From Nocardia abscessus NBRC 100374 (GTDB taxonomy: Bacteria > Actinomycetota > Actinomycetes > Mycobacteriales > Mycobacteriaceae): DNA of 64,000 nucleotides. A program made the position numbers and the translations under genes. Positions 18,642-26,345 of the stretch are shown one piece after another (positions within the stretch are counted from its first letter, which is position 1; each line of letters begins with the position of its first letter). Where the stretch lies: assembly GCF_000308455.1 (NCBI RefSeq), contig NZ_BAFP01000071.1:1-64000 (forward strand), written 5' to 3'. A model generated the notes under the pieces. That model was given only the letters and a program-made list of their open reading frames with translations. It ran no database searches and was not told where the DNA came from.

Positions 18642-19289
18642 TCAGCTCGCGCGACCGGCTCGATAGGCACGGAGGAAGGCACGGACGCCGGATGTCACAC
18701 TGGCGTCGACGGCGCCGGGCTCGGCGTCGATAGCGCCCCAGAAAGTCCGATTGTTGGCCTCACCGGCGGCGAGGAGGACGAAGTGAGCGGCTGCGCTTTC
18801 GGGGTCTTCGAGGTCGAGCAATCCTCGCACGGCGAGATCCGAAAACCTCCGGGCCAGAGCGGCATGAACCATCCGTGGGCCGGTGTCGAGCCATGCATCG
18901 AGTATCGCGCCCGGAATATGGTCTGCTTCGGCACGGATCTGGCGGACAAGGGCGAAGTGGTCCTCGTCGCCGCCGACGACGAAGGTGCGGCCCAGGGCAA
19001 TGAGAGCGGCCTCGAGATCCACGACATTGCTCAAATGGTGTTCGATCGCAGCACATCGACTGGCCCGCGCACGCCCCGCGCTTTCGATGATCACCGCGGT
19101 GAACAGCTGCTTCTTATCTGTGAAGTGCTTGTAGATCGTGCGGGTCGACACCGCGGATTCGCGGGCGATGGCATCAATGGAGGCGCGGGTATAACCGTCG
19201 CGACAGAACACCGCGCGGGCGCCCCGCAAGATGGAAGCCCGTTTCTCCGGCCGCAATTGACGAACCACGGCCACGTCCAGACTCGTCAT
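18642..19289 (-). CDS. TetR-family transcriptional regulator
   Basis: A 215-residue regulator. The N-terminal HTH is at about 15-62 (ILRGARAVFCRDGYTRASIDAIARES, then STRTIYKHFTDKKQLF), followed by an all-helical ligand domain of the TetR_C type. It is upstream of and in line with the SDR and FAD-monooxygenase genes, so it probably represses this operon until a substrate binds. ATG 19289 (MTSLDVAVV) is preferred; ATG 19316 is possible. The 12 bases CATGATCGGTTC recur at this start and at the SDR start. Confidence 0.88.
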   Translation of the reverse strand: MTSLDVAVVRQLRPEKRASILRGARAVFCRDGYTRASIDAIARESAVSTRTIYKHFTDKKQLFTAVIIESAGRARASRCAAIEHHLSNVVDLEAALIALGRTFVVGGDEDHFALVRQIRAEADHIPGAILDAWLDTGPRMVHAALARRFSDLAVRGLLDLEDPESAAAHFVLLAAGEANNRTFWGAIDAEPGAVDASVTSGVRAFLRAYRAGRAS

Positions 19290-19503
19290 GATCGGTTCGC
19301 CGAACTGCCCGAACATGCTGTCACGCCGATCGGCCCTCGTTGTGCGATCGGTCCTTCGGCGACGAACATCGGCATTCCTCCTGCTTTTGCGCCGCCGCCG
19401 CATCAGCAGCCGAGCCGCCCCAAAAGTACAACGATCACTTTACCCAACTGTCCGGTGCACCGCCAGCCCCGCCGACCAGCTGCCCGGCCAGGGTGGAACG
19501 GAG

Positions 19504-20171
19504 TCACGGACTCATCGGCCTGCCGAATGCCTCTTCCAAGAATCCGGACGGATCTCTCAGCAAGCCCCCGGCGATCGCCTCGACCAGCGGGCGCGGGTGG
19601 ATGTCGTATCCCTCGACGCGCGGCCGCCTTCCAGGTCGTGCATCGCTCCGCTGACCACACCGGCTACCGCGAGCGCGAAGTAGTCGTTCAGCTTGGCTCG
19701 GCCACCATCGATCTGCGCGATCGCCGTGGCCAGTCGCGCGCCGACGGCAGCGCGAACTTTCCGCCGCACCACGAAATCCGGCCAATTTGTCTGCGGGCCT
19801 ATCTGATCAACCAATCCCTCGATCAGCCTCTCGGACATCCGGCTGATGAAGAAATCGACCACCGGTGGGCCGAAATTGGTTCGGTACCAGCCGATGATGT
19901 CCGGACGCGGCGTGCGGATATGCCCGCCGGAGAACGCGTCGGTCAGGAAGTGCTGGGCGAAGGCCTCGCGCGCAAGAGCCAGCTGCAAGCCCACCTCGTT
20001 CTTGGTGAGGCCAGCGCCCAGCGCGGCCGTGATGGCCGCGGTGTGGTCGGTGGCCCAACGGTCGATGGCCTGGCCCGGCGCGTTGAAGTGCGATGTGTTT
20101 TCGGCGGCGAGTTTCAGGAAGGTGACCAGCCGGTCGGACCGAGTGGGATACTTCTGCGATGGATGCCGCAA
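19504..20171 (-). pseudogene. Decayed phospholipase C-like or related secreted-enzyme gene
   Basis: The reading frame from 20171 encodes 204 residues. FLKLAAENTSHFNAPGQAIDRW and LALAREAFAQHFLTDAFSGGHIRTPR resemble the interior of a bacterial family with zinc-PLC-like H-x3-D and G-H patterns. The usual N-terminal part is absent, since the match begins almost at the first codon. At the C-terminus the frame breaks down after GAMHDLEGG near 19610, while a sensible continuation (GYDIHPRPLVEAIAGG, then FLEEAFGRP) runs on in another minus-strand frame to a stop at 19504. A small indel near 19600-19615 would explain this. Both the truncation and the shift point to a pseudogene; the family assignment is tentative. 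Confidence 0.55.
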
Positions 20172-20182
20172 GGGGCCGGTGG

Positions 20183-20785
20183 GTGAATACGACGCACGAC
20201 TGGGCGAGCACCGTAGACTCTGCCCACCTGGAAAGTATCCGGCGGGAGCCGGAAACGATGGCCCCCGGCGGTGTGCGGCACCTCATCCTCGAAGTCGTCG
20301 CCTATGCGGCGGACGAAGCCGAGTGCACCGAGGGGGCGCGATGCGTCGTGACCCTCCACGCCGACGGCTCGGTGTCGGTATCGGACAATGGGCGAGGCAC
20401 CGACACGCGCACCGACGAACAAGGCCGCCACGTCAAGAAGCCGATCATGGCGTCGAAAGACCTGCGATTCTTCGATTCTCCCGATGCGCAGGATCTGCCC
20501 GACGGTCATCCTCGCCGTGGCATGTCCGTTGTCGCGGCACTGAGCCGATGGCTCGTCCATACCAATCGGCGGCAGCACGGAGCTTGGACTCAGCGCTACG
20601 AATATGGCGTCCCCGTCACCGATCTGCTCCCCGTTACCCCGAATGGCACGACCGGGACCACCGTTCACTTCCACCCGGACCGCGATCTGCTCGAGATGGT
20701 TGAGCCGACAGTCCGTGAGCTGACGCAGTTGACGTCACCGTGGCGCCACTTGTCCGTGGAAATCGTCGCCGCACACGGCCACTGA
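20183..20785 (+). CDS. Stand-alone GyrB/ParE-like GHKL ATPase domain, nucleotide site degenerate
   Basis: A 200-residue protein collinear with the N-terminal ATPase domain of GyrB: HLILEVVAYAADEA for the family's HxxxEVVDNSxDEA, then VTLHADGSVSVSDNGRGTDT, DGHPRRGMSVVAALSRWL for the GGLHGxGxSVVNALS lid, and YEYGVPVTDL with GTTVHFHPD. The general base Glu is retained, but the Mg-binding Asn is replaced by Tyr and the lid glycines are largely lost, so ATP hydrolysis is doubtful. There is no transducer, TOPRIM or C-terminal domain. GTG 20183 with AAGGGG upstream is preferred over ATG 20159. It may act as a gyrase-binding or dominant-negative protein, which is inference. Confidence 0.7.
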   Translation: MNTTHDWASTVDSAHLESIRREPETMAPGGVRHLILEVVAYAADEAECTEGARCVVTLHADGSVSVSDNGRGTDTRTDEQGRHVKKPIMASKDLRFFDSPDAQDLPDGHPRRGMSVVAALSRWLVHTNRRQHGAWTQRYEYGVPVTDLLPVTPNGTTGTTVHFHPDRDLLEMVEPTVRELTQLTSPWRHLSVEIVAAHGH

Positions 20786-20898
20786 GCATCGGTCACCGGC
20801 CGCTCGCTCATCGACGGGTGCGCCGCAACGCTAACGCACGAACTCGGCCGGACGATCACCACCCTGTACGAGTCGAGAGCTGGACAGAAGGAGCTTGC

Positions 20899-21270
20899 AT
20901 GAGAAGGGCTTTTGTCGCCGTCGCGCGGCTCGGGGTCGCCGGTGTTTCAGGGCTGGCGTTTGTGGCGATTGCCGGTTCGGGCTCCGCGCAGGCGGCGCCG
21001 CAGGATTGCGTCATCGAGCGCGATGTCTTCAGCGCCTCGGCGATCTGTCCACCGGACGACGGGCTCGGTGGCGCCGAGTACGTCCTTCGGGTGGAATGTG
21101 TCGGGGTCTACAGCTCGGGGCCGTTTCCGCTGTACGCTGTCGGGCCCTACACCCAGCTCAGTTACCCTTTCACCCCCAACGGTCAGCGCACGACGACAGG
21201 GTGCATGAATTGGGGTCCCGGCCTCGTCGGGGTGGTCACCAACGCATACGCGGAGATCTATCGCCGCTGA
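20899..21270 (+). CDS. Secreted cysteine-containing protein, function unknown
   Basis: A 123-residue precursor starting MRRAFVAVARLG with a hydrophobic core and AQA-AP cleavage site near residue 31. The mature part of about 92 residues has four cysteines (DC, IC, EC, GC), allowing two disulphides, and is rich in Gly, Pro and Tyr. AAGGAG lies six bases before ATG 20899. I recognise no family; small secreted proteins of this plan are common in Nocardia. Confidence 0.82.
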   Translation: MRRAFVAVARLGVAGVSGLAFVAIAGSGSAQAAPQDCVIERDVFSASAICPPDDGLGGAEYVLRVECVGVYSSGPFPLYAVGPYTQLSYPFTPNGQRTTTGCMNWGPGLVGVVTNAYAEIYRR

Positions 21271-21341
21271 GAGATCCCGGAGGGTGTCCGGTAGCCGACC
21301 GAGCGAACGCGATGGGCAACCGGGGCGGATAGGCTGGCGGT

Positions 21342-22181
21342 ATGTCGGACACGGTGGCATCCAACGGATATTCGGTCGCGCTCGTGCTGGGCGGGGGTGG
21401 GCCGGTCGGCCTTGCGTGGTTGGCGGGGTTCGCCACTGGGTTGCGGGACAACGGGATCGACTTGGCGCTTGCGGACCGGTTCGTGGGCACGTCGGCCGGT
21501 GCGGTCGTCGGCGCGGTCCTGGCCGACGGTGGTGATCCGGCGCGATTGCTGCGGCCGCCGTCGACGTCGACGCCGGTGCAGGCGGATCCGGTGCGGATGG
21601 GGGAGATATTCGCCGTCCTGCGCGCCCCGGGGCAGGAACCGGCCCAGGCGCGTCGCCGGGCGGGGGAACTGGCGCTGGCCGCCCAGGTCGGCGATCCGGA
21701 CGAGCACATCGCGCGCATGGGCGGGCTGGCCGGTGTGGCGCAGTGGCCCGCACGCGACCTGCTCGTCACCGCGATCGACATAACCACCGGCGAGCTACAG
21801 GTGTGGAGCCGAGACGGTGCGGCGTCGTTGCCCGAGGCGCTCGCGTCGAGCACCGCGGTGCCGGGCGTCTTCCCGCCGATTCCGGTCGACGGCCGTCACT
21901 ACATCGACGGTGGGTTGCGTTCACCGGTCAACGCGGACCTGGCCGCGGGCGCGGATGTCGTGGTGATCGTCGAGCCCTTGGCGCACATCTTCCCGCGTAT
22001 CCCCAGCGACCGCGAATTGGGTTCGGCCACAGAGATTTCCGTAGTTCCCGACGAGGACTCGATCGCCGCGTTCGGGCTCGATCTGTTCGCGCCGGCCGCG
22101 CTGGCCCCCGCGCATGCGGCCGGTGTGCGCCAGTCCGCCGATGCCGCGCCGCGACTGAAGGACATCTGGCCCGACCGCTGA
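21342..22181 (+). CDS. Patatin-like phospholipase family protein
   Basis: A 279-residue patatin-fold hydrolase. It has the glycine-rich oxyanion motif LGGGGPVGLAW (about 16-26), the nucleophile elbow GTSAG (Ser51) and the catalytic Asp in DGG (near residue 189), so the Ser-Asp dyad is intact. Such proteins hydrolyse acyl ester bonds of lipids. No signal peptide is evident. It is a monocistronic gene convergent with the aldehyde dehydrogenase operon. Confidence 0.93.
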   Translation: MSDTVASNGYSVALVLGGGGPVGLAWLAGFATGLRDNGIDLALADRFVGTSAGAVVGAVLADGGDPARLLRPPSTSTPVQADPVRMGEIFAVLRAPGQEPAQARRRAGELALAAQVGDPDEHIARMGGLAGVAQWPARDLLVTAIDITTGELQVWSRDGAASLPEALASSTAVPGVFPPIPVDGRHYIDGGLRSPVNADLAAGADVVVIVEPLAHIFPRIPSDRELGSATEISVVPDEDSIAAFGLDLFAPAALAPAHAAGVRQSADAAPRLKDIWPDR

Positions 22182-22189
22182 CCGACGCG

Positions 22190-22211
22190 CGGTGCCCGCC
22201 GCCGCGCACCG
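22190..22211. terminator. Possible terminator between patatin and aldehyde dehydrogenase genes
   Basis: A 6-bp stem CGGTGC / GCACCG (22190-22195 / 22206-22211) with a 10-base loop lies between convergent genes. Confidence 0.35.
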
Positions 22212-22238
22212 GTTCCTCTCGGTCCGGCATCCACTCCG

Positions 22239-23675
22239 CTACGACCCGGCTTCGTCCGGCGCGTACCCTAGGATCGCTTTGGTCTCCAGGTAGTCGTGGA
22301 AACCGAATTCGCCCCACTCGCGGCCGTTTCCGCTCTTGCGGTAGCCGCCGAAGGGCGCGTGGAAGTCGAAGGCGTCGTTGATGGTGATCCAACCCGACCG
22401 GATGCGGCGGGCCACGGCGCGGGCCTGGTGCACATCGGCGCCCGCGACGTTGCCCGCGAGTCCGTATTCGGTGTCGTTGGCGATGTCGACGGCGTGGTCG
22501 AGGCTGTCGTAGCCGAGGATGGCCAGGACCGGGCCGAAGATCTCCTCGCGGGCTATGGTCATGTCGTTGGTGACGTTCGCGAACACGGTGGGCTGCACGT
22601 AGTAGCCCTTGGCGAGTCCGTCGGGGCGGCCGGTGCCGCCCACCACCAGCGTGGCTCCCTCGTCGATGCCCTTCTGGATGAGCGCCTGGATCTTGTCGAA
22701 CTGTGATCCGGAGACCACGGGGCCCAGCGCCACGTCCCCGGCGGGGTCACCCACGGTGAGCTGGGCGGCGGCGCGGCGAGCGATGTCGACGGCCTCGTCC
22801 ATGCGGGGACGGGGAACCAGCATGCGCGACAGCGCGCTGCAGGTCTGGCCGGAGTTCATCATCATCGGGCCGATCGCGGCGGCGACATTGGTCGCGAAGT
22901 CCGCGTCGTCGAGCACGATGTTCGCGCTTTTGCCGCCCAGTTCCTGGGTCACCCGCTTGACGCTGGGCGCGGCATTGCGAGCGATCTCGATACCCGCGCG
23001 GGTGGAGCCGGTGAAGGAGATCAGATCCACGTCCGGATGCGCCGACAGCGGTACGCCCACGCTGGGACCGTCGCCCTGCACGAGGTTGAAGACGCCGGCG
23101 GGAACGCCTGCGGCGTCGAGGATTTCGGCGAAGATCTGCCCCGTGAATGGCGAGCGCTCCGACGGCTTGAGCACCGTGGTGCAGCCGGTGGCGACGGCGG
23201 GGAACACCTTCACGGCGATCAGGCTCATCGGCCAGTTCCACGGTGTGATGAGGCCGCAGACGCCGATGGGTTCCTTGACGATCAGGGTTGCCCCGCGTTG
23301 CTCTTCGAAGACGAAGTTCTGCAGGACTTCGATGGCGGTCGCCAGGTGCCCGGCCCCGAGGTCGACCTGGAAGCCGCTTGCCAGCGTGCTCGGTGCGCCC
23401 ATCTCCTCGGTCAGCGCCGCGGCGAGATCGCCCGCGCGTTTGCCGTATTCCACGCCGATCGCGCGCAGCAGCTCGATCCGCTCGGCGACCGGGGACGCCG
23501 ACCATGTGGGAAACGCTTCGCGGGCGGCCGCGACCGCCCGGTCCACGTCCGCGGCCGAGCCGTTGGCGACGGTGCCGCACACCTGCTCGGTCGCCGGGTT
23601 CACGACCTCGAAGGACTGCGCCTCGGCCGGGTAGACCCAGGCGCCGCCGATGTAGAACTTCGAATACTCGCGCAT
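22239..23675 (-). CDS. NAD(P)-dependent aldehyde dehydrogenase
   Basis: A 478-residue member of the ALDH superfamily. PWNWPMSL and the catalytic Glu in QELGGKSANIV are present, with the catalytic Cys in SGQTCSAL and the C-terminal FGGYRKSGNGRE motif. It oxidises an aldehyde to the acid. The start is ATG 23675, two bases after the stop of the ThDP-enzyme gene, so the two are co-translated. The pairing suggests the ThDP enzyme releases an aldehyde that this enzyme removes. The reading frame is open through the upstream gene's antisense, but that has no start evidence. It is the last gene of the seven-gene operon. Confidence 0.95.
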   Translation of the reverse strand: MREYSKFYIGGAWVYPAEAQSFEVVNPATEQVCGTVANGSAADVDRAVAAAREAFPTWSASPVAERIELLRAIGVEYGKRAGDLAAALTEEMGAPSTLASGFQVDLGAGHLATAIEVLQNFVFEEQRGATLIVKEPIGVCGLITPWNWPMSLIAVKVFPAVATGCTTVLKPSERSPFTGQIFAEILDAAGVPAGVFNLVQGDGPSVGVPLSAHPDVDLISFTGSTRAGIEIARNAAPSVKRVTQELGGKSANIVLDDADFATNVAAAIGPMMMNSGQTCSALSRMLVPRPRMDEAVDIARRAAAQLTVGDPAGDVALGPVVSGSQFDKIQALIQKGIDEGATLVVGGTGRPDGLAKGYYVQPTVFANVTNDMTIAREEIFGPVLAILGYDSLDHAVDIANDTEYGLAGNVAGADVHQARAVARRIRSGWITINDAFDFHAPFGGYRKSGNGREWGEFGFHDYLETKAILGYAPDEAGS

Positions 23676-23677
23676 GA

Positions 23678-25384
23678 CTACTGTGTCCCTTCCGCGTACC
23701 AGGTGCGGAACTCGTCGTAACTCGGCATCTCCTCGGAGTTCGCCTTCGGGTCGACGGCCACGTGGATGACGCCCGGTCTGCCGCTGGCGTACGCCCGTTT
23801 GACGGCGGGGGCGATGTCCTCGTCGCGGTCGACGTATTCGCCGTAGCAGCCGAAGCCCTCGGCGACCTTGTCCAGGCGGGTGTCGGTGCTCCAGTGTGTA
23901 CCCGTCTCCAGCGACCCGGGCCCGAACAGGCCCTTGTAGACGCCGACTTCCAGGCCCCAGGCGTAGTCGACGGCGACCACACAGACCAGCGGGAGGTTCA
24001 GTCGCGCCGCGGTCTCCAACTCGCCGATGTGGAACAGGAACGACGAGTCGCCGGTGACCAGCATGACCGGCCGCTTCCTGCCCTCGGCCACCGAGGCGCC
24101 GACAGCGTAGGGCAGCCCGGTGCCGAGATGGCCGAAGTTCTGATTCCAGATCACGTCGTGCGGCTTGGCCTGCGAGTAGGTCCAGCCGAAGATCGTGGTG
24201 GCGCCGCCGTCGCGGACCATGATGCCGTCGGAGGGGAACACCTTGGTCGCCTCCACGATCAGCCGCGCGGGATGCACCGGAGACCGGCCCGACGGCGCCG
24301 TTTCGGACAGCTCGGCCAGGCGGGCGGCGTCCTGCTCGATCCAGCTCGCCAGCTCGGGCGACGGCGTGCGCGGTGTATCCTTCAGCGCGTCGACCAGCTG
24401 CGGGACGATCGCGCGCAGGTCGCCGACGAGCGGCACATCGATCGGCCGGTTGACCCCGATGGCCTCCGGGTTCTGTTCCACCAGGACCCATTTGCGGTTC
24501 GCCTCGCCCGCCACCCAGTGCCGCCCGACCCCGTAGTGGACGGGCTCTCCGAGTTCGGTGCCGATAGCCAGGCACAGATCCGATTTCACCACCGCGTCGA
24601 TGGACGACGGTGAGAAGCCGTAGGCGAAGGTGCGGTCCTCGAGACCCTCGATATACGAAGTGCCGCCGGAGGTCTGGATGACCGGGCAGGCCATCAGTTC
24701 GGCGAGTGCGCGCACCGACTCCCCGGCGCGCGCGGTGTGCACACCGTGCCCGACCAGCAGTACCGGCTGGCGCGCCGCGCGGATCAGTCGTGCGGCCTCC
24801 TCGATCCGGTCCTGGCCCGCGGTCTGGCCGACGAGGCGATACCGGTTGGGCGGCAATGGTTCCGGTACGTCGAGTTCCGCTTGGATGATGTGCTTGGGCC
24901 ACTCGATGTAAACCGGTCCGGGGGTTCCGGTGAGCGCCCGGCGCAGACCCTCGCGAATGATCTCGTCGGTCTGGTCGGCGTATTCGATGCTGGCGCTGTA
25001 CTTCACCGACGGCGCGAAGAGTTCGGCCTGCTTGACGAACTGGATCCGCCCGCGCCGCACCCGCTGCTCGGTGATCCGAGCGCGCTGCCCGCCGAGGAAG
25101 ATCACCGGCGAGTTCTCGACCTTCGCGCACATCATCGCGCCTGCCAGGTTGGCGACACCGGGGCCGAGCGTGCCGATGCAGACCGCGGCCTTGCCGGTCA
25201 TCCGCGACACGGCCTCGGCCATGAATCCGGCCGATTCCTCGTGATGCGGTGCGACGACGTTCCAGCCGCGTTCCTCGGCGAGGTGGAACATATGCACGAA
25301 ATTCGGATCGGGAATGCCGAATATCGTGTTGATGCCCTCGGCTTCGAAGAGCTGAAGGATACGTTCGTAGACCTTAACGGGCAT
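23678..25384 (-). CDS. Thiamine diphosphate-dependent enzyme (acetolactate synthase/lyase/decarboxylase type)
   Basis: A 568-residue protein with the three POX/ALS domains: N-terminal PYR domain with the activating Glu in HHEESAGFMAEAVSR, central domain with PVLLVGHGVHTAR, and the C-terminal PP domain with GDSSFLFHIGELETAARLNLPLVCVV. The end of the ThDP motif reads AVDYAWG rather than the usual NN pair, so it lies outside the best-known ALS group. Possible activities are decarboxylation of a 2-oxo acid or cleavage of an alpha-hydroxyketone or 2-hydroxyacyl-CoA to an aldehyde. It overlaps the upstream SDR by 11 bases and is followed by an aldehyde dehydrogenase two bases later. Confidence 0.88.
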   Translation of the reverse strand: MPVKVYERILQLFEAEGINTIFGIPDPNFVHMFHLAEERGWNVVAPHHEESAGFMAEAVSRMTGKAAVCIGTLGPGVANLAGAMMCAKVENSPVIFLGGQRARITEQRVRRGRIQFVKQAELFAPSVKYSASIEYADQTDEIIREGLRRALTGTPGPVYIEWPKHIIQAELDVPEPLPPNRYRLVGQTAGQDRIEEAARLIRAARQPVLLVGHGVHTARAGESVRALAELMACPVIQTSGGTSYIEGLEDRTFAYGFSPSSIDAVVKSDLCLAIGTELGEPVHYGVGRHWVAGEANRKWVLVEQNPEAIGVNRPIDVPLVGDLRAIVPQLVDALKDTPRTPSPELASWIEQDAARLAELSETAPSGRSPVHPARLIVEATKVFPSDGIMVRDGGATTIFGWTYSQAKPHDVIWNQNFGHLGTGLPYAVGASVAEGRKRPVMLVTGDSSFLFHIGELETAARLNLPLVCVVAVDYAWGLEVGVYKGLFGPGSLETGTHWSTDTRLDKVAEGFGCYGEYVDRDEDIAPAVKRAYASGRPGVIHVAVDPKANSEEMPSYDEFRTWYAEGTQ

Positions 25385-26300
25385 GCTGTCCTGCCTCCGT
25401 GGCTAGCTCGAAACTCTTCCTGATGTGATCGCTGTGCCCCGCGGGGACGGCAGGCAGAATCCAAGAGCCGGTCGTATCGCGGATGGCGTCGATCTGCTCA
25501 CCGATCTCTTCGACCGTCCACGAGGGGCGGTAGACCCCCGGGGTCTCGGCGATATAGGCCCGCGCCACGCGTCCGGCGACCGACACCAGCATCTCGCCGG
25601 TGATCGAGCAGGACTCGTGGGCGAGCCAGCCGACGGTCGGCGCCGTCAGCTCGGGCCCCATGGGCGGGTAGGACGAGGTGTCCAGTCCGTCGGCCAGCCT
25701 CGTCACCGCGGCGGGCACGATGACGTTGCCGAGGATGCCGAATTCGGCTCCCTCCAGCGCGATCACGTTCGACAGGCCGATCATGCCCGCCTTCGACACG
25801 GCGTAGTTGGCTACGCCCTTGTTGCCGTACAGCCCGCCGATCGACGAGGTGAGCACCACGCGGCCGTAGCCGGCGTCGGCCATGACCGGGAACGCGGGCC
25901 GGACGACGTGGAAGGCGCCGCGCAGGTGCACGTCGAGCACCGCGTCGAAATCCTCGTAGCTCAGGTCCCGCAGCGAACCGTAACGGACGTTGCCCGCGTT
26001 GTGCACGAGGATGTCCAGGCGGCCGTAATGGTCGAGCGCCGCGTCGATGATCGCGCGCCCGCCCTCGGCCGTGGCCACCGACTCGGTGCAGACGACGGCG
26101 GTGCCGCCGGCCGCCTCGATCTCGGCGACCACCTCCGCGGCCGGGTCCGCCTCGACGCTGTCGCCGCGCACGCTGCTGCCGAGGTCGTTGACCACCACCT
26201 TGGCGCCCTTCGAGGCGAGCAGCAGGGCGTAGGCGCGGCCCAACCCCCGTCCGGCGCCGGTGATCACGGCTACGCGATCGTCGAATCTGAGTTCTCGCAA
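25374..26300 (-). CDS. Short-chain dehydrogenase/reductase (MFE-2/17beta-HSD4-like)
   Basis: A 308-residue SDR resembling the dehydrogenase domain of peroxisomal multifunctional enzyme 2: VITGAGRGLGRAYALLLASKGAKVVVND, then a VEADPAAEVVAEI segment, NAGNVRYGSL, catalytic SSIGG Ser and YAVSKAG (Tyr-x3-Lys), and a C-terminal extension after about 250. It would oxidise a hydroxyacyl-CoA or a cyclic alcohol. The apparent start is TTG 26300 with GAGAGGA upstream; no nearer ATG or GTG fits the conserved N-terminus. It is in the operon between the BVMO and the ThDP enzyme. Confidence 0.9.
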   Translation of the reverse strand: MRELRFDDRVAVITGAGRGLGRAYALLLASKGAKVVVNDLGSSVRGDSVEADPAAEVVAEIEAAGGTAVVCTESVATAEGGRAIIDAALDHYGRLDILVHNAGNVRYGSLRDLSYEDFDAVLDVHLRGAFHVVRPAFPVMADAGYGRVVLTSSIGGLYGNKGVANYAVSKAGMIGLSNVIALEGAEFGILGNVIVPAAVTRLADGLDTSSYPPMGPELTAPTVGWLAHESCSITGEMLVSVAGRVARAYIAETPGVYRPSWTVEEIGEQIDAIRDTTGSWILPAVPAGHSDHIRKSFELATEAGQHAR

Positions 26301-26345
26301 GGTGGTCGGTCCTCTCCCAGGTGCGTCGCGGTGCTCGGGGACTGG

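Noticed and set aside
23676..25130. Upstream extension of the ALDH reading frame to about 960 codons
   Set aside because: It is antisense-frame shadow over the ThDP gene with biased composition; the ALDH homology starts at MREYSKFY and the ATG is coupled to the upstream stop.
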